The position numbers and the translations under genes are program-made. A stretch of 64,000 nucleotides of DNA from the NCBI RefSeq assembly GCF_007625115.1, contig NZ_VMNH01000004.1, positions 62,001 to 126,000 of the forward strand. Direction: 5' to 3'. Each line of letters opens with the position of its first letter. Position 1 is the first letter of the stretch. This document shows positions 17,304-25,924 of the stretch, piece after piece. Source of the stretch: Sedimenticola selenatireducens. GTDB taxonomy: Bacteria; Pseudomonadota; Gammaproteobacteria; Chromatiales; Chromatiaceae. The notes beneath the pieces were generated by a model. That model saw only the letters and a program-made list of their open reading frames with translations. It searched no databases and was not told the DNA's origin.

Positions 17304-18743
17304 TTATGCAGTAGCCGCAGCGGTTGCGGTGCGTGCCTGCTGCACGCTACCCTGAGCATTAGCTTGAATCACTGTCATGATGACATTGATCAGCATCAGT
17401 GCTACGCCCGACAGGAAGACCATGCCGCCAATGGCGCGCATAGCATAGTAGGGATGCATCGATTCAACAGACTCAGCAAAGGTATAGGCCAAGGTGCCAT
17501 ACTCATCATAAGCACGCCACATCAGACCTTGCATAATTCCAGATACCCACATGGCAACGATGTATATCACGGTACCGATGGTTGCAGTCCAGAAATGAGC
17601 ATTGATCAGACTGGTAGACCACATCTGCACATGGAAAACTTTGGTCATCAGGTGATAGATCGCGCCAATACCTACCATGGCAACCCAACCCAATGCGCCA
17701 GAGTGAACGTGACCAACCGTCCAGTCGGTGTAATGAGAGAGCGCATTCACGGTCTTGATTGACATGACCGGACCTTCGAAGGTGGACATGGCATAGAAGG
17801 CCAGTGACATGATCAGGAAGCGCAGGACATAGTCAGTACGCAGTTTGTCCCAGGCACCGGAGAGCGTCATCATACCGTTAACCGCACCACCCCAGGACGG
17901 GATGATCATGGCCAAGGAGATAGCCGCACCCAATGACCCCGTCCAGTCAGGTAGCGCCGTATACTGCAGATGATGCGCACCCAGCCAGACATAACCGAAC
18001 ATCAACGCCCAGAAGTGAATTACTGAAAGACGATAAGAGTAGACAGGGCGACCTGCCTGCTTCGGTACGAAGTAATACATGATACCGAGGAAGCCCGCTG
18101 TCAGATAGAAACCAACCGCGTTATGGCCCCACCACCACTGAATCATCGCATCCTGCACACCCGAGAAAATGGAGTAGGATTTAAACATGCCGACCGGTAT
18201 TGCCAGGCTGTTCACAACGTGCAGATAGGTAATCATGATCATCATGCCGAGGAAGAACCAGTTCGACACATAGATGTGCGAGCTCTTGCGGTTTGCAATC
18301 GTCATAATGAAGTTGATGGTGTAAGAGAGCCATACCACCGCAATGGCAATATCGATCGGCCACTCCAGTTCAGCGTACTCTTTACCACTGGTAAGACCCA
18401 ATGGCAGGGTGATAACCGCAGAAACGATAATCAGATTCCAACCAATGAAAGTAAACCAGGCCAGCTTATTACTCCAAAGACGGACACCGCAGGTACGTTG
18501 TACCGAGTAGAAAGCGGTCGCCATCAAAACGCAGCCGCCAAAGGCAAAGATCACTGCATTAGTATGGAGTGGACGCAGGCGCCCGAACGTGATGTACGGT
18601 AAATCAAAATTGAGCACCGGCCAGGCCAACTCCGAGGCGATATACACCCCGACGGTAGCGCCTACCAACAGGTAGACTGTAGCCATGACGGTGAACCAGC
18701 GTACAACTCCCAGGTCGTACTTCTGTTCAGCTACGGCGTCCAT
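17304..18743 (-). CDS. ccoN: cbb3-type cytochrome c oxidase subunit I (CcoN)
   Basis: Catalytic subunit of the high-affinity cbb3 oxidase, with about 12 membrane helices in 479 residues. All expected ligands are visible: His60 (RPLHTNAV), His207 in helix VI (WWWGHNAVG), the cross-linkable Tyr251 and CuB pair His257-His258 ([13 protein letters not shown]), and the heme pair His345 and His347 ([10 protein letters not shown]). The start codon follows AAGGGGGG. It is the first gene of the group and lies about 200 bases downstream of an FNR/ANR-type box. It is a useful reference for the diverged oxidase-like protein at 4564. Confidence 0.98.
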   Translation of the reverse strand: MDAVAEQKYDLGVVRWFTVMATVYLLVGATVGVYIASELAWPVLNFDLPYITFGRLRPLHTNAVIFAFGGCVLMATAFYSVQRTCGVRLWSNKLAWFTFIGWNLIIVSAVITLPLGLTSGKEYAELEWPIDIAIAVVWLSYTINFIMTIANRKSSHIYVSNWFFLGMMIMITYLHVVNSLAIPVGMFKSYSIFSGVQDAMIQWWWGHNAVGFYLTAGFLGIMYYFVPKQAGRPVYSYRLSVIHFWALMFGYVWLGAHHLQYTALPDWTGSLGAAISLAMIIPSWGGAVNGMMTLSGAWDKLRTDYVLRFLIMSLAFYAMSTFEGPVMSIKTVNALSHYTDWTVGHVHSGALGWVAMVGIGAIYHLMTKVFHVQMWSTSLINAHFWTATIGTVIYIVAMWVSGIMQGLMWRAYDEYGTLAYTFAESVESMHPYYAMRAIGGMVFLSGVALMLINVIMTVIQANAQGSVQQARTATAAATA

Positions 18744-18996
18744 GAACCCCCCTTACGTAACAAAGTTAAAAAAAATTACCAGACTCTGATATTCAAACCT
18801 GACTCTTTATCAGGTTATTCCCCAAAATTGGGCTTATAAGACACTGATAAGTGATATTTGTCAAGTCAAAATATGCGCTTTATCAGTCAAAAATAATATA
18901 TAACTCGTTGTTTAACAAGGATTTTATACTACACTACAAGGAAATGATCTATATCAATGAAAAAGCAGATTAGTTAATTCTTATCTTTCCTGCAGA
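18744..18996. promoter_or_regulatory. ccoN upstream region with candidate sigma70-type promoter
   Basis: A 253-base AT-rich spacer between ccoN and sfsA, both on the minus strand, with no gene. On the minus strand it holds a TTGACA at about 18859-18864 followed after 17 bases by TCTTAT (four of six matches to the -10 consensus), and the FNR-type site at 18944-18957. Which promoter drives ccoN is not decided by the sequence alone. Confidence 0.4.
18944..18957. promoter_or_regulatory. FNR/ANR-type binding site upstream of ccoN
   Basis: TTGAT-ATAG-ATCAT on the minus strand matches the FNR/ANR consensus TTGAT-N4-ATCAA at nine of ten positions. An AT-rich -10-like TATAAA lies about 25 bases downstream toward ccoN. 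FNR-family control of cbb3 oxidase genes under low oxygen is well known in other bacteria; here it is inferred. Confidence 0.65.
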
Positions 18997-19722
18997 TCAC
19001 TCAGCCAATTCATCTGCAGTCAGACTAAAGGGAATTGGTTGGCCTACACTCATCGCTTTTGTCGAAATATCAACACCATAAGCCATCACCTCCAAACCGT
19101 AATGCACGGCTTCTTCCAGAATATCCGCATAAACAGGGTCAATCGCCCTAGCGGGTGAAAGCTGATTGATTCCAGTGTGCGCTACATTATAGTAGAGAAT
19201 TGCGCGGCCACCTGCCTTGATCACGGACATTAATTCCCGTAAATGTTTACTACCACGTGCCGTAACCGCATCCGGAAAATACCCCTGCCCTCCCTCACCC
19301 ATCAAGGTCACGTTTTTGACCTCAACATAGCAATCGGGTCGATCTTGCCCAGTCAGCAGCAAATCAATGCGGCTCTTTTCCTCACCGTAGGGACGCTCCG
19401 TCTGAATACCACTATAACCGCTAAGCGCAGGGATTTGATCTGACTGTATCGCTTCTTTAACCAGATGATTCGCCAGACCTGTATCAATGCAGGCGAGAAA
19501 CCGACCTTCAACCTCAACCAATTCCCATCGATATCTAAGCTTACGGCTGGGTGAAGTAACATCGCTGACCCAAACTCTGCTGCCAGGTTCGGCGCAATTT
19601 CTCATGGAACCAGTATTAGGACAATGGGCAATGACTTCTGACCCGTCTACGAGTCGTATGTCGGCAAGAAAACGCTTGTAGCGTCGGATCAGCCGCCCTT
19701 CCAGTAGATCCGGGAGTATCAT
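18997..19722 (-). CDS. sfsA: SfsA-family sugar fermentation stimulation protein
   Basis: SfsA was described in E. coli as stimulating maltose metabolism and binding DNA; the fold has nuclease-like features but the molecular role is unsettled. The 241-residue product begins MILPDLLEG, then RRYKRFLADIRL, and contains CPNTGSMRNC, ERPYGEEKSRIDLLL and CYVEVKNVTL, all family blocks. The ATG at 19722 is preferred to a start 12 codons upstream because it matches the usual N-terminus. It stands alone between ccoN and the peroxiredoxin gene. Confidence 0.93.
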   Translation of the reverse strand: MILPDLLEGRLIRRYKRFLADIRLVDGSEVIAHCPNTGSMRNCAEPGSRVWVSDVTSPSRKLRYRWELVEVEGRFLACIDTGLANHLVKEAIQSDQIPALSGYSGIQTERPYGEEKSRIDLLLTGQDRPDCYVEVKNVTLMGEGGQGYFPDAVTARGSKHLRELMSVIKAGGRAILYYNVAHTGINQLSPARAIDPVYADILEEAVHYGLEVMAYGVDISTKAMSVGQPIPFSLTADELAE

Positions 19723-19868
19723 GACGCCTGTCCTCCGGCAAATTGGATGCAGGCTCAATGTCCTTCAAGCCCTTGTAGATCTCGACCACTCAGCACAGTG
19801 AGCAGGTCATTTTAGATAACGCACAACCCAAACGGATTGGTAGATAACGCTAGAGGAGTAGCGCATCA

Positions 19869-19892
19869 AGGGCCGCATTGTTATGCGGCCCT
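19869..19892 (-). terminator. perfect 10-bp hairpin after the peroxiredoxin gene
   Basis: AGGGCCGCAT-TGTT-ATGCGGCCCT lies 28 bases past the peroxiredoxin stop. It has no run of T residues right after it, so it is a weak intrinsic terminator or an RNA-processing hairpin. Confidence 0.45.
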
Positions 19893-19919
19893 CAACACAA
19901 AACGACAAGAACCCAAAAA

Positions 19920-20516
19920 CTAGAGGGTCTCTGCATGCTCTGCCAGATACTCAGCCACACCTTCAGTGGAACCCTTCATACCCGCTTCACCCTGCTTCCA
20001 ACCCGCCGGACAAACCTCACCATGCTCTTCGGTGAACTGCAGCGCATCAACCATACGCAGCATCTCATCGATGTCACGACCCAGAGGCAGGTTATTAACC
20101 ACCTGATGCTGAACCACACCCTCTTTATCAATCAGGAAAGAGCCGCGCAGGGCAATACCTGGACCGGTAGTCATATCATAAGCAGCCGTCACCTCTTTAG
20201 AGATATCTGCGACCAACGGGTATTGAACATTACCAATACCGCCATTATTGATTGCGGTATTCTTCCAGGCCAGATGGGAGAAGTGTGAGTCAATAGAGAC
20301 ACCAATCACCTCAACATTGCGCTTTTTAAACTCTTCCAGGCGATGGTTAAAGGCGATCAGCTCCGATGGACAGACAAAGGTGAAGTCCAGTGGATAGAAA
20401 AACATCACCACATACTTTCCTTTGTAGTTGGAGAGTGTCAGCTCTTCAAAAGAGTTATCAGGCATAACAGCCATGGCGGTGAAATCAGGTGCTTGTTTCG
20501 CTACGAGTACACTCAT
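19920..20516 (-). CDS. typical 2-Cys peroxiredoxin (AhpC/Prx1 type)
   Basis: Thiol peroxidase that reduces hydrogen peroxide and organic peroxides. The 198-residue protein has the peroxidatic Cys49 in FYPLDFTFVCPSE and the resolving Cys170 in EVCPAGW, with the usual 2-Cys spacing. The length and C-terminal tail fit the Prx1/AhpC group. No AhpF-type reductase lies nearby, so reduction probably uses thioredoxin. It sits next to the superoxide reductase gene, so together they could remove superoxide and the peroxide that its reduction makes. Confidence 0.95.
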   Translation of the reverse strand: MSVLVAKQAPDFTAMAVMPDNSFEELTLSNYKGKYVVMFFYPLDFTFVCPSELIAFNHRLEEFKKRNVEVIGVSIDSHFSHLAWKNTAINNGGIGNVQYPLVADISKEVTAAYDMTTGPGIALRGSFLIDKEGVVQHQVVNNLPLGRDIDEMLRMVDALQFTEEHGEVCPAGWKQGEAGMKGSTEGVAEYLAEHAETL

Positions 20517-20608
20517 TCTATGTCTCCAATTTTGTCTATGTTTATTGTCTTAAAAAGGTAATCTTCTCTGCTTGAATACAGAAAATTGTATATCTGTTTA
20601 CCCGGCAA

Positions 20609-20998
20609 TCAGGCAACCGCGACCTCTACCGGATCACTCTCCCACAGGCCATGCTTTGTGCAGTAAGCCATAGCACTCAATTTCAACTTGCTCGAGGTTG
20701 GAACAACACTGAAGGTTACCTCTGCATTACCCTTAGCGCCATTTCCACCCAGCGAACCCGGGGGGAAACTGGCTTCAGCTAACAGCGTCTGCCCATTATA
20801 GAGCTGAACGGAACGAATATAATGATCATGGTCATCAGGATGGGCATATTCATTACCCATGCGAACAGTTACTTTAAATACTTCCCCTTGATTGGCCTGT
20901 TCAGCACAATGAATAAAGGGCGAATGACGATCGATATAGTCCTTTTTAGCCTCTTTTTCGACCTGGTCAATATCAATATAGCGGTTTATTACAGGCAT
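20609..20998 (-). CDS. class II superoxide reductase (neelaredoxin type)
   Basis: Non-heme iron enzyme that reduces superoxide to peroxide without making oxygen. In 129 residues the iron ligands can be read with the spacing of known class II enzymes: His25 (DRHSPF), His53 (YAHPDD), His59 (DHYI), and Cys113 with His116 in CTKHGLWES. The N-terminal rubredoxin-like domain of class I is absent. The glutamate two residues before the first ligand in many homologues is Asp23 here. It is divergent from an XRE-cupin regulator and next to a peroxiredoxin gene, suggesting a superoxide and peroxide defence group. Confidence 0.88.
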   Translation of the reverse strand: MPVINRYIDIDQVEKEAKKDYIDRHSPFIHCAEQANQGEVFKVTVRMGNEYAHPDDHDHYIRSVQLYNGQTLLAEASFPPGSLGGNGAKGNAEVTFSVVPTSSKLKLSAMAYCTKHGLWESDPVEVAVA

Positions 20999-21062
20999 CT
21001 ATTCTTACCTCTCAATAGATTTTTTTATTTTCCATAAGAACCAGATGGATTATCTCGTTCAT

Positions 21063-21127
21063 CAACATTTATGTTGTCATTTTGTCTTTGCCCTTGCTAT
21101 TTGTCAACAAAAAAAACAAAATAGCAA
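21063..21127. promoter_or_regulatory. two inverted repeats between superoxide reductase and XRE-cupin genes
   Basis: CAACAT-TT-ATGTTG (21063-21076) is a perfect palindrome. A second, imperfect pair (TTGCTATTTGT at 21094-21104 and ACAAAATAGCAA at 21116-21127) spans an A-rich centre. They lie in the divergent spacer, so either could be an operator for the adjacent regulator. No protein-binding evidence is available from the sequence. Confidence 0.45.
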
Positions 21128-21175
21128 CAATCTTGTTCTTATATCATCATGCTTGTAACGCGAGGAATCGTCTGG

Positions 21176-21730
21176 ATGATCAGTAACCTTGTCGGAAACC
21201 GGATCAGAGAGTTGCGCGCCCGACGCAATATCACCCAACAGCAATTGGCGGATACTGCCAACATCCCCCGTGCCACGCTGGCAACCATAGAAAAGGATGA
21301 GTCCAATCCCAGCTTGGCAGCGGTCTACAAGATTGCGGTGGCGCTAAACTGCACCATTGATGATCTGCTAGAAAAACAACATGACCGGGTGGAAATGATT
21401 AGAGATGCCGATATGGGCCGAGTGGAATCAGGCGATGGAAACTATCGGGCCACTACAGTCTCACCCATGACTAACCCCGCCTACAGTCAGCAGATATTTA
21501 CCCTAAAAGCTAAATCAACCTATGTAGGTAAACCACACCCACCCGGAAGTGAGGAGTATCTGCATATTCTGAACGGATCGCTCACGCTTGAGGTAGCAGG
21601 ACAGCATATTCCCCTAAGCAAAGGAGACAGCGCACATTTCAAGGGAAATATCGGCCACAGTTATCACAACACTGGAAAAAACACTGTGCAAGGCATCGTT
21701 ACCATCATTGCATTTTCAGAGTCTGGTTGA
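21176..21730 (+). CDS. XRE-family HTH regulator with C-terminal cupin domain
   Basis: A 184-residue transcription regulator. The N-terminal helix-turn-helix (about 8-62) contains RELRARRNITQQQLADTANI and TLATIEKDESNPSL. The C-terminal cupin (about 95-184) has HPPGSEEYLHILNGSL and the glycine-rich GDSAHFKGNIGHSY. Such HTH-cupin proteins often sense a small ligand through the cupin. The start at 21176 is preferred to 21149 because GAGGAA lies eight bases before it. It is divergent from the superoxide reductase gene, which it may control along with itself; the effector is unknown. Confidence 0.88.
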   Translation: MISNLVGNRIRELRARRNITQQQLADTANIPRATLATIEKDESNPSLAAVYKIAVALNCTIDDLLEKQHDRVEMIRDADMGRVESGDGNYRATTVSPMTNPAYSQQIFTLKAKSTYVGKPHPPGSEEYLHILNGSLTLEVAGQHIPLSKGDSAHFKGNIGHSYHNTGKNTVQGIVTIIAFSESG

Positions 21731-21824
21731 TCAATACGTTTGCTAACCGTCCCATGGCTGTCCGGCGCATAAACCGAATCAATTGACACAAATACCCCAG
21801 AAATAAAACCGCTGCTAATGCCAT

Positions 21825-22406
21825 TCAAACAAACGAATGCCAAGCCGCAAACAATCCAAATCCTATAAACATCACTCCACTGATCCTATGCAACCAGTGT
21901 ATTGGTAAACGTTGCAACAGCGTTCGACCGGCCCAGACGCCCAACGCCGACGTGAACGCCAATGCTACCGTGGCGCCGGCCCAGACGGGAAGAGGCGCCA
22001 AACTACCCGCCAGCGCAGCCACTGCAATCTGGGTCTTATCCCCAAACTCGGCTACAAAAATCAATAGAAAAGTCGTAAAAAATATGCCACGACTCGCTTT
22101 CTCCTTTACATCCGTTGCTTCTTCAGCATTTGCGCTATACAACGCGTGAACACCAAAACCACAAAAAAGAACGGCAACGACACCGGCCATGACCCTTTCA
22201 GGAACCCAAGCCGCCACGCTAGCACCAAACAGAACCGCTAGAATATTGAGTAGGGTAAATGCTGTTACAGCACCTAATAATACTGGCCAGTGTCGATGTC
22301 GAGCCGCCAGGGTCATACAGACTAATTGGCTCTTATCACCAAGCTCTGCCAATGAAATCAGTGCTGAGGTTGACAGAAAAGCGGAGAGTGTCTCGAAGGT
22401 AATCAT
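21825..22406 (-). CDS. GDT1/TMEM165 (UPF0016) family cation transporter, probably Mn export
   Basis: A 193-residue membrane protein with about six helices in two repeated halves. Each half carries the family motif E-x-G-D-K-[S/T]: ELGDKSQ at residues 21-27 and EFGDKTQ at residues 120-126. Bacterial members have been shown to export manganese, and eukaryotic members handle Mn and Ca. No yybP-ykoY manganese riboswitch was recognised in the 80 bases upstream. It is convergent with the XRE-cupin regulator gene, about 95 bases apart. Confidence 0.88.
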   Translation of the reverse strand: MITFETLSAFLSTSALISLAELGDKSQLVCMTLAARHRHWPVLLGAVTAFTLLNILAVLFGASVAAWVPERVMAGVVAVLFCGFGVHALYSANAEEATDVKEKASRGIFFTTFLLIFVAEFGDKTQIAVAALAGSLAPLPVWAGATVALAFTSALGVWAGRTLLQRLPIHWLHRISGVMFIGFGLFAAWHSFV

Positions 22407-22656
22407 CTGCCGATTATACCCTGTAGTAATACTTCAGTTCGTAAAATGTGCCTGTTAAACCACCCCTACCAATCCTGTTCTTTTCCACCCATATGGAATG
22501 GATGTACTAGACTAGTGATAAGGATTTATTGGCCACATCAACTTAAAAACCATGTCACGGGGGAATCAGTCAAGATCTGAAAAACTATCAACAATAGGAT
22601 ACGCACAGATCTTCATTTAGGCACGGCTTGGGTGCTTATAGCAAAGGAGGTCAGTT

Positions 22657-23721
22657 TTGAATAAGACGGCATCATTCAAAGTGGACTACTACCAGTATCT
22701 TCAACCCAATGGAGAACCGGAGGGTGAACTGCCACCACTGGCAGATGATACGAAAACCATACATGCACTTTACCGAAACATGCTGTTCACCCGTCTCTAC
22801 GATGAACGGGCGGTCAACTTACAGCGTACTGGGCAGATAGGCACATTCGCCTCATCACTGGGTCAAGAGGCAATCGGTGCAGGCGTGGGGCATGCCATGC
22901 AGCCCAACGACATTATCACACCCAGTTTTCGTGAGAGCGGTGCCCTCTTCTTTCGAGGATTCCGAGTGTATGACCTGCTGCTCTACTGGGGTGGAGACGA
23001 ACGGGGCATGAGCAATCCTGAAGTAGGGGATGACTTCCCTATCTGTGTGCCCATCTCAACCCATGCCACCCATGCTGCCGGCGCCGCCTTTGCTGTTAAA
23101 TATCGTAAAGAGCCTCGAGTGGTGGTCTGTATCCTGGGTGATGGCGGTACATCAAAGGGCGACTTCTATGAAGCGATCAACCTGGCTGGTGTCTGGAACC
23201 TTCCCCTGGTATTTGTCATCAACAATAACCAGTGGGCCATCTCCGTTCCCCGAGCCATGCAATCAAAAACCGAAACCCTGGCACAGAAGGCGATTGCAGC
23301 GGGTATTCCAGGCATTCAGATTGATGGTAATGATCCGATCGCGGTACGTCACCATGTTGCCGAAGCCATCGAAAACGCGCGTAGCGGTGGCGGGCCTACG
23401 CTGATTGAGGCCATTAGTTACCGACTCTGTCATCACACCACAGCGGATGATGCCACCCGGTATCGCAGTGATGAAGAGTTAGAGGCCCAGCGCAAGTTTG
23501 ATCCGATACCACGGCTAAAGGTGTTCATGAACCAACGCGGCATCTGGTCTGATGATCAGGAAAAACAACTGCTGGCACAATGCAAAGACGACATTGAGAA
23601 AGAGGTAAGGCTATATCTTGATAGCGAACCCCAGGCACCTTCAAGCATGTTTGATTCACTCTATGCTGAACTGCCCGATGAACTGACCAACCAACGTCAG
23701 TCTCTACTGGGCAAGGAGTGA
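22657..23721 (+). CDS. pyruvate/2-oxoacid dehydrogenase E1 component, alpha subunit
   Basis: Alpha subunit of a heterotetrameric thiamine diphosphate E1, which decarboxylates pyruvate or a related 2-oxoacid. The 354-residue product contains the ThDP motif GDGGTSKGDFYEAIN ending in NNN, plus CHHTTADDATRYR near the regulatory loop. The start is a TTG at 22657, six bases after a strong AAAGGAGG (22643-22650); no better start is visible. It heads a three-gene operon with E1 beta (four-base gap) and E2. The substrate cannot be fixed from the sequence; pyruvate is most likely, with branched-chain acids or acetoin possible. Confidence 0.95.
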   Translation: MNKTASFKVDYYQYLQPNGEPEGELPPLADDTKTIHALYRNMLFTRLYDERAVNLQRTGQIGTFASSLGQEAIGAGVGHAMQPNDIITPSFRESGALFFRGFRVYDLLLYWGGDERGMSNPEVGDDFPICVPISTHATHAAGAAFAVKYRKEPRVVVCILGDGGTSKGDFYEAINLAGVWNLPLVFVINNNQWAISVPRAMQSKTETLAQKAIAAGIPGIQIDGNDPIAVRHHVAEAIENARSGGGPTLIEAISYRLCHHTTADDATRYRSDEELEAQRKFDPIPRLKVFMNQRGIWSDDQEKQLLAQCKDDIEKEVRLYLDSEPQAPSSMFDSLYAELPDELTNQRQSLLGKE

Positions 23722-23725
23722 CATC

Positions 23726-24706
23726 ATGTCAGACATCACAATGATCGATGCCGTGAATCTGGCGATGCATTATGAGATGAACCAGGACCCCGCAATGGTG
23801 GTCCTCGGCGAAGACATCGGTATTAATGGCGGCGTGTTTCGCGCTACGGTTGGATTACTGGATAAATTCGGCCAAGAGCGCGTGCTGGATACCCCCTTGG
23901 CAGAAAATATGATCGCCGGTATCGCGGTGGGTATGGCAGCGCAGGGGCTTCATCCTGTGGCAGAGATTCAGTTCATGGGCTTCATCTATCCCGCCATAGA
24001 CCAGATGATCAGCCATGCCGGACGCCTGCGTAATCGTACCCGCGGTCGTCTCAGTTGTCCGATGGTGTTAAGGGCGCCCTATGGCGGCGGCATACACGCC
24101 CCAGAGCATCACTCTGAAAGCACCGAGGCGATGTTTGCCCATATCCCTGGCTTGCGCGTCGTGATCCCCTCCTCTCCAGCCAGGGCGTATGGACTGCTAC
24201 TGGCGGCTATTCGAGATCCGGACCCGGTGGTATTTTTGGAACCCAAGCGGGTCTATCGCCTGATGAAACAATCGGTAAAAGACAACGGCGAAGCACTGCC
24301 GCTAGATACCTGTTTCGTGCTACGTCCCGGTAATGACATCACGTTGGTCAGTTGGGGGGCCATGTTGCATGAAACACAGCTCGCCGCCGAACAACTGGCA
24401 ACAGAAGGGGTTGAGGCCGAGGTGATCGACCTGGCAACCATCAAGCCTATCGACATGGAAACCATTCTGGAATCGGTTGGCCGCACCGGGCGCTGCGTCA
24501 TCGTGCAAGAGGCCGCCCGCACCTGCAGTGTCGGCTCGGAAATTTCCGCCCGTCTGGCAGAAGAGGGTCTGATGTCGCTATTCGCACCCATACGCCGGGT
24601 ATCCGGCTACGATACCGTCATGCCGATGTTCCGGCTGGAAAAATACTACATGCCCAGCACCGAACGCATCATTCAAGCGGTCAGAGAGACCTTGGAGTAT
24701 GCATGA
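23726..24706 (+). CDS. pyruvate/2-oxoacid dehydrogenase E1 component, beta subunit
   Basis: Beta subunit of the same E1. The 326-residue protein begins with MIDAVNLAMHYEMNQDPAM and has GEDIGINGGVF, LDTPLAENMIAGIAVGMA, GGIHAPEHHSES and a C-terminal transketolase-like domain. It follows the alpha gene after four bases and overlaps E2 by four bases (ATGA), so the three genes are cotranscribed. Alpha and beta as separate chains indicate the heterotetrameric type rather than the single-chain AceE type of E. coli. Confidence 0.95.
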   Translation: MSDITMIDAVNLAMHYEMNQDPAMVVLGEDIGINGGVFRATVGLLDKFGQERVLDTPLAENMIAGIAVGMAAQGLHPVAEIQFMGFIYPAIDQMISHAGRLRNRTRGRLSCPMVLRAPYGGGIHAPEHHSESTEAMFAHIPGLRVVIPSSPARAYGLLLAAIRDPDPVVFLEPKRVYRLMKQSVKDNGEALPLDTCFVLRPGNDITLVSWGAMLHETQLAAEQLATEGVEAEVIDLATIKPIDMETILESVGRTGRCVIVQEAARTCSVGSEISARLAEEGLMSLFAPIRRVSGYDTVMPMFRLEKYYMPSTERIIQAVRETLEYA

Positions 24707-25839
24707 AACTATTCAATTTACCCGATCTTGGCGAAGGACTTCAGGAAGCGGAGATCGTCTCCTGGCAGGTTAAACCGGGTGATGAGGTGACACAGGGACA
24801 ACTGCTGCTCTCTGTAGAGACCGCCAAGGCCATCGTGGAGATACCCTCTCCGGAGGCCGGTATCATCACTAAAACATTTGGTGATGATGGGGACATTATT
24901 CAAGTCGGTGATCCACTGGTTGAATTCAAGGTGGAAGGTGCGACCGAATCCCCTACTTCACCTATAAAACCAGTCAAGCAGGACAGTGGCACGGTGGTCG
25001 GAGAGGTCAAGAGTGGCTCACAGGTCATCGAAGAAAAAGCGGCCCGCCTGGGTGTAAATCAGAGCAGTGGCGCCAAAGCCACACCGGCTGTCAGGGCACT
25101 GGCCAAACAACTCGATGTGGATCTCTCCATTGTGACCCCCACTGGCCCCAAAGACACCATCACCGCCGGGGATGTGCAGCGGGTTGCCAAGATCCTGGCA
25201 GAGGTTGGCCCCATGGAGTTGCTACGGGGTGTGCGTCGCGCCATGGCTCGCAGCATGGCACAAGCCCATGCCGAAGTTGTACCGGTGACACTCTGCGATG
25301 TGGTCGATATACAGCACTGGAAGACAGACGAAGATTTTACCGTTCGACTGATCCAGGCGATCCTCGCCGCCTGTGAAGCGGAACCTTCCCTTAACGCCTG
25401 GTACGACGCCCACGCCGTAGGCCGGCGACTGCTCAAGAAGGTCCACCTGGGTATTGCCGTCGATACAACTGATGGGCTCTTCGTCCCAGTTATCTCAGAC
25501 GTTGGGCAATACTCAACCGCACAACTGCGTATACGTTTGAATGATCTGAAAAAATCCGTTTCAGATCGATCCATACCGGCAGATCAACTTCGGGGAAACA
25601 CCTTTACCCTATCCAACTTCGGCACCATTGCCGGACGCCATGCCAATCCCATTGTCATACCGCCCACCGTGGCTATATTGGGTGCAGGTCTCTGTTATGA
25701 CGCTGTCGTACCGGTTGACGGAAAACCCGCCGTGCATCGACTGTTACCACTGTCACTCACCTTTGATCATAGAGCAGTCACAGGCGGTGAGGCAGGACGC
25801 TTCTTGGCTGCTTTGATAAAGGAGCTTGGCGACAAATAA
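24703..25839 (+). CDS. dihydrolipoamide acyltransferase (E2 component)
   Basis: E2 core of the 2-oxoacid dehydrogenase complex, moving the acyl group from lipoate to coenzyme A. In 378 residues it has one lipoyl domain with Lys42 (VETAKAIVEIPSP), a peripheral subunit-binding domain (about 125-160, ATPAVRALAKQLDV) and the catalytic domain. The active-site motif usually written HRxxDG reads FDHRAVTGGEA (His356, Thr360), with threonine where aspartate is expected. No E3 lipoamide dehydrogenase gene follows; a tag gene on the other strand comes next, so E3 must be elsewhere. Confidence 0.94.
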   Translation: MKLFNLPDLGEGLQEAEIVSWQVKPGDEVTQGQLLLSVETAKAIVEIPSPEAGIITKTFGDDGDIIQVGDPLVEFKVEGATESPTSPIKPVKQDSGTVVGEVKSGSQVIEEKAARLGVNQSSGAKATPAVRALAKQLDVDLSIVTPTGPKDTITAGDVQRVAKILAEVGPMELLRGVRRAMARSMAQAHAEVVPVTLCDVVDIQHWKTDEDFTVRLIQAILAACEAEPSLNAWYDAHAVGRRLLKKVHLGIAVDTTDGLFVPVISDVGQYSTAQLRIRLNDLKKSVSDRSIPADQLRGNTFTLSNFGTIAGRHANPIVIPPTVAILGAGLCYDAVVPVDGKPAVHRLLPLSLTFDHRAVTGGEAGRFLAALIKELGDK

Positions 25840-25860
25840 GGCAAGAAGAGAGCAAACAAC

Positions 25861-25893
25861 AATGGATTAAACAGATTATTTGATTAATCCATT
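25861..25893. terminator. AT-rich inverted repeat between convergent E2 and tag genes
   Basis: AATGGATTAA (25861-25870) and TTAATCCATT (25884-25893) form a 10-bp stem in the 85-base spacer between two convergent genes. No T-run follows on either strand, so termination is only a possibility. Confidence 0.35.
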
Positions 25894-25924
25894 ACACCAC
25901 TTGCGTCAATGATCAAGCGATCAA

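Noticed and set aside
20609-20998. Possible SoxZ or other thiosulfate-oxidation protein
   Set aside because: The His25, His53, His59, Cys113 and His116 pattern fits class II superoxide reductase and the CTKHGLWES motif is diagnostic.
22407-22656. yybP-ykoY manganese riboswitch before the GDT1-type gene
   Set aside because: The conserved loops of that riboswitch could not be found in the 80 bases upstream of the start, and the rest of the spacer shows only the strong AAAGGAGG site for the E1 alpha gene.
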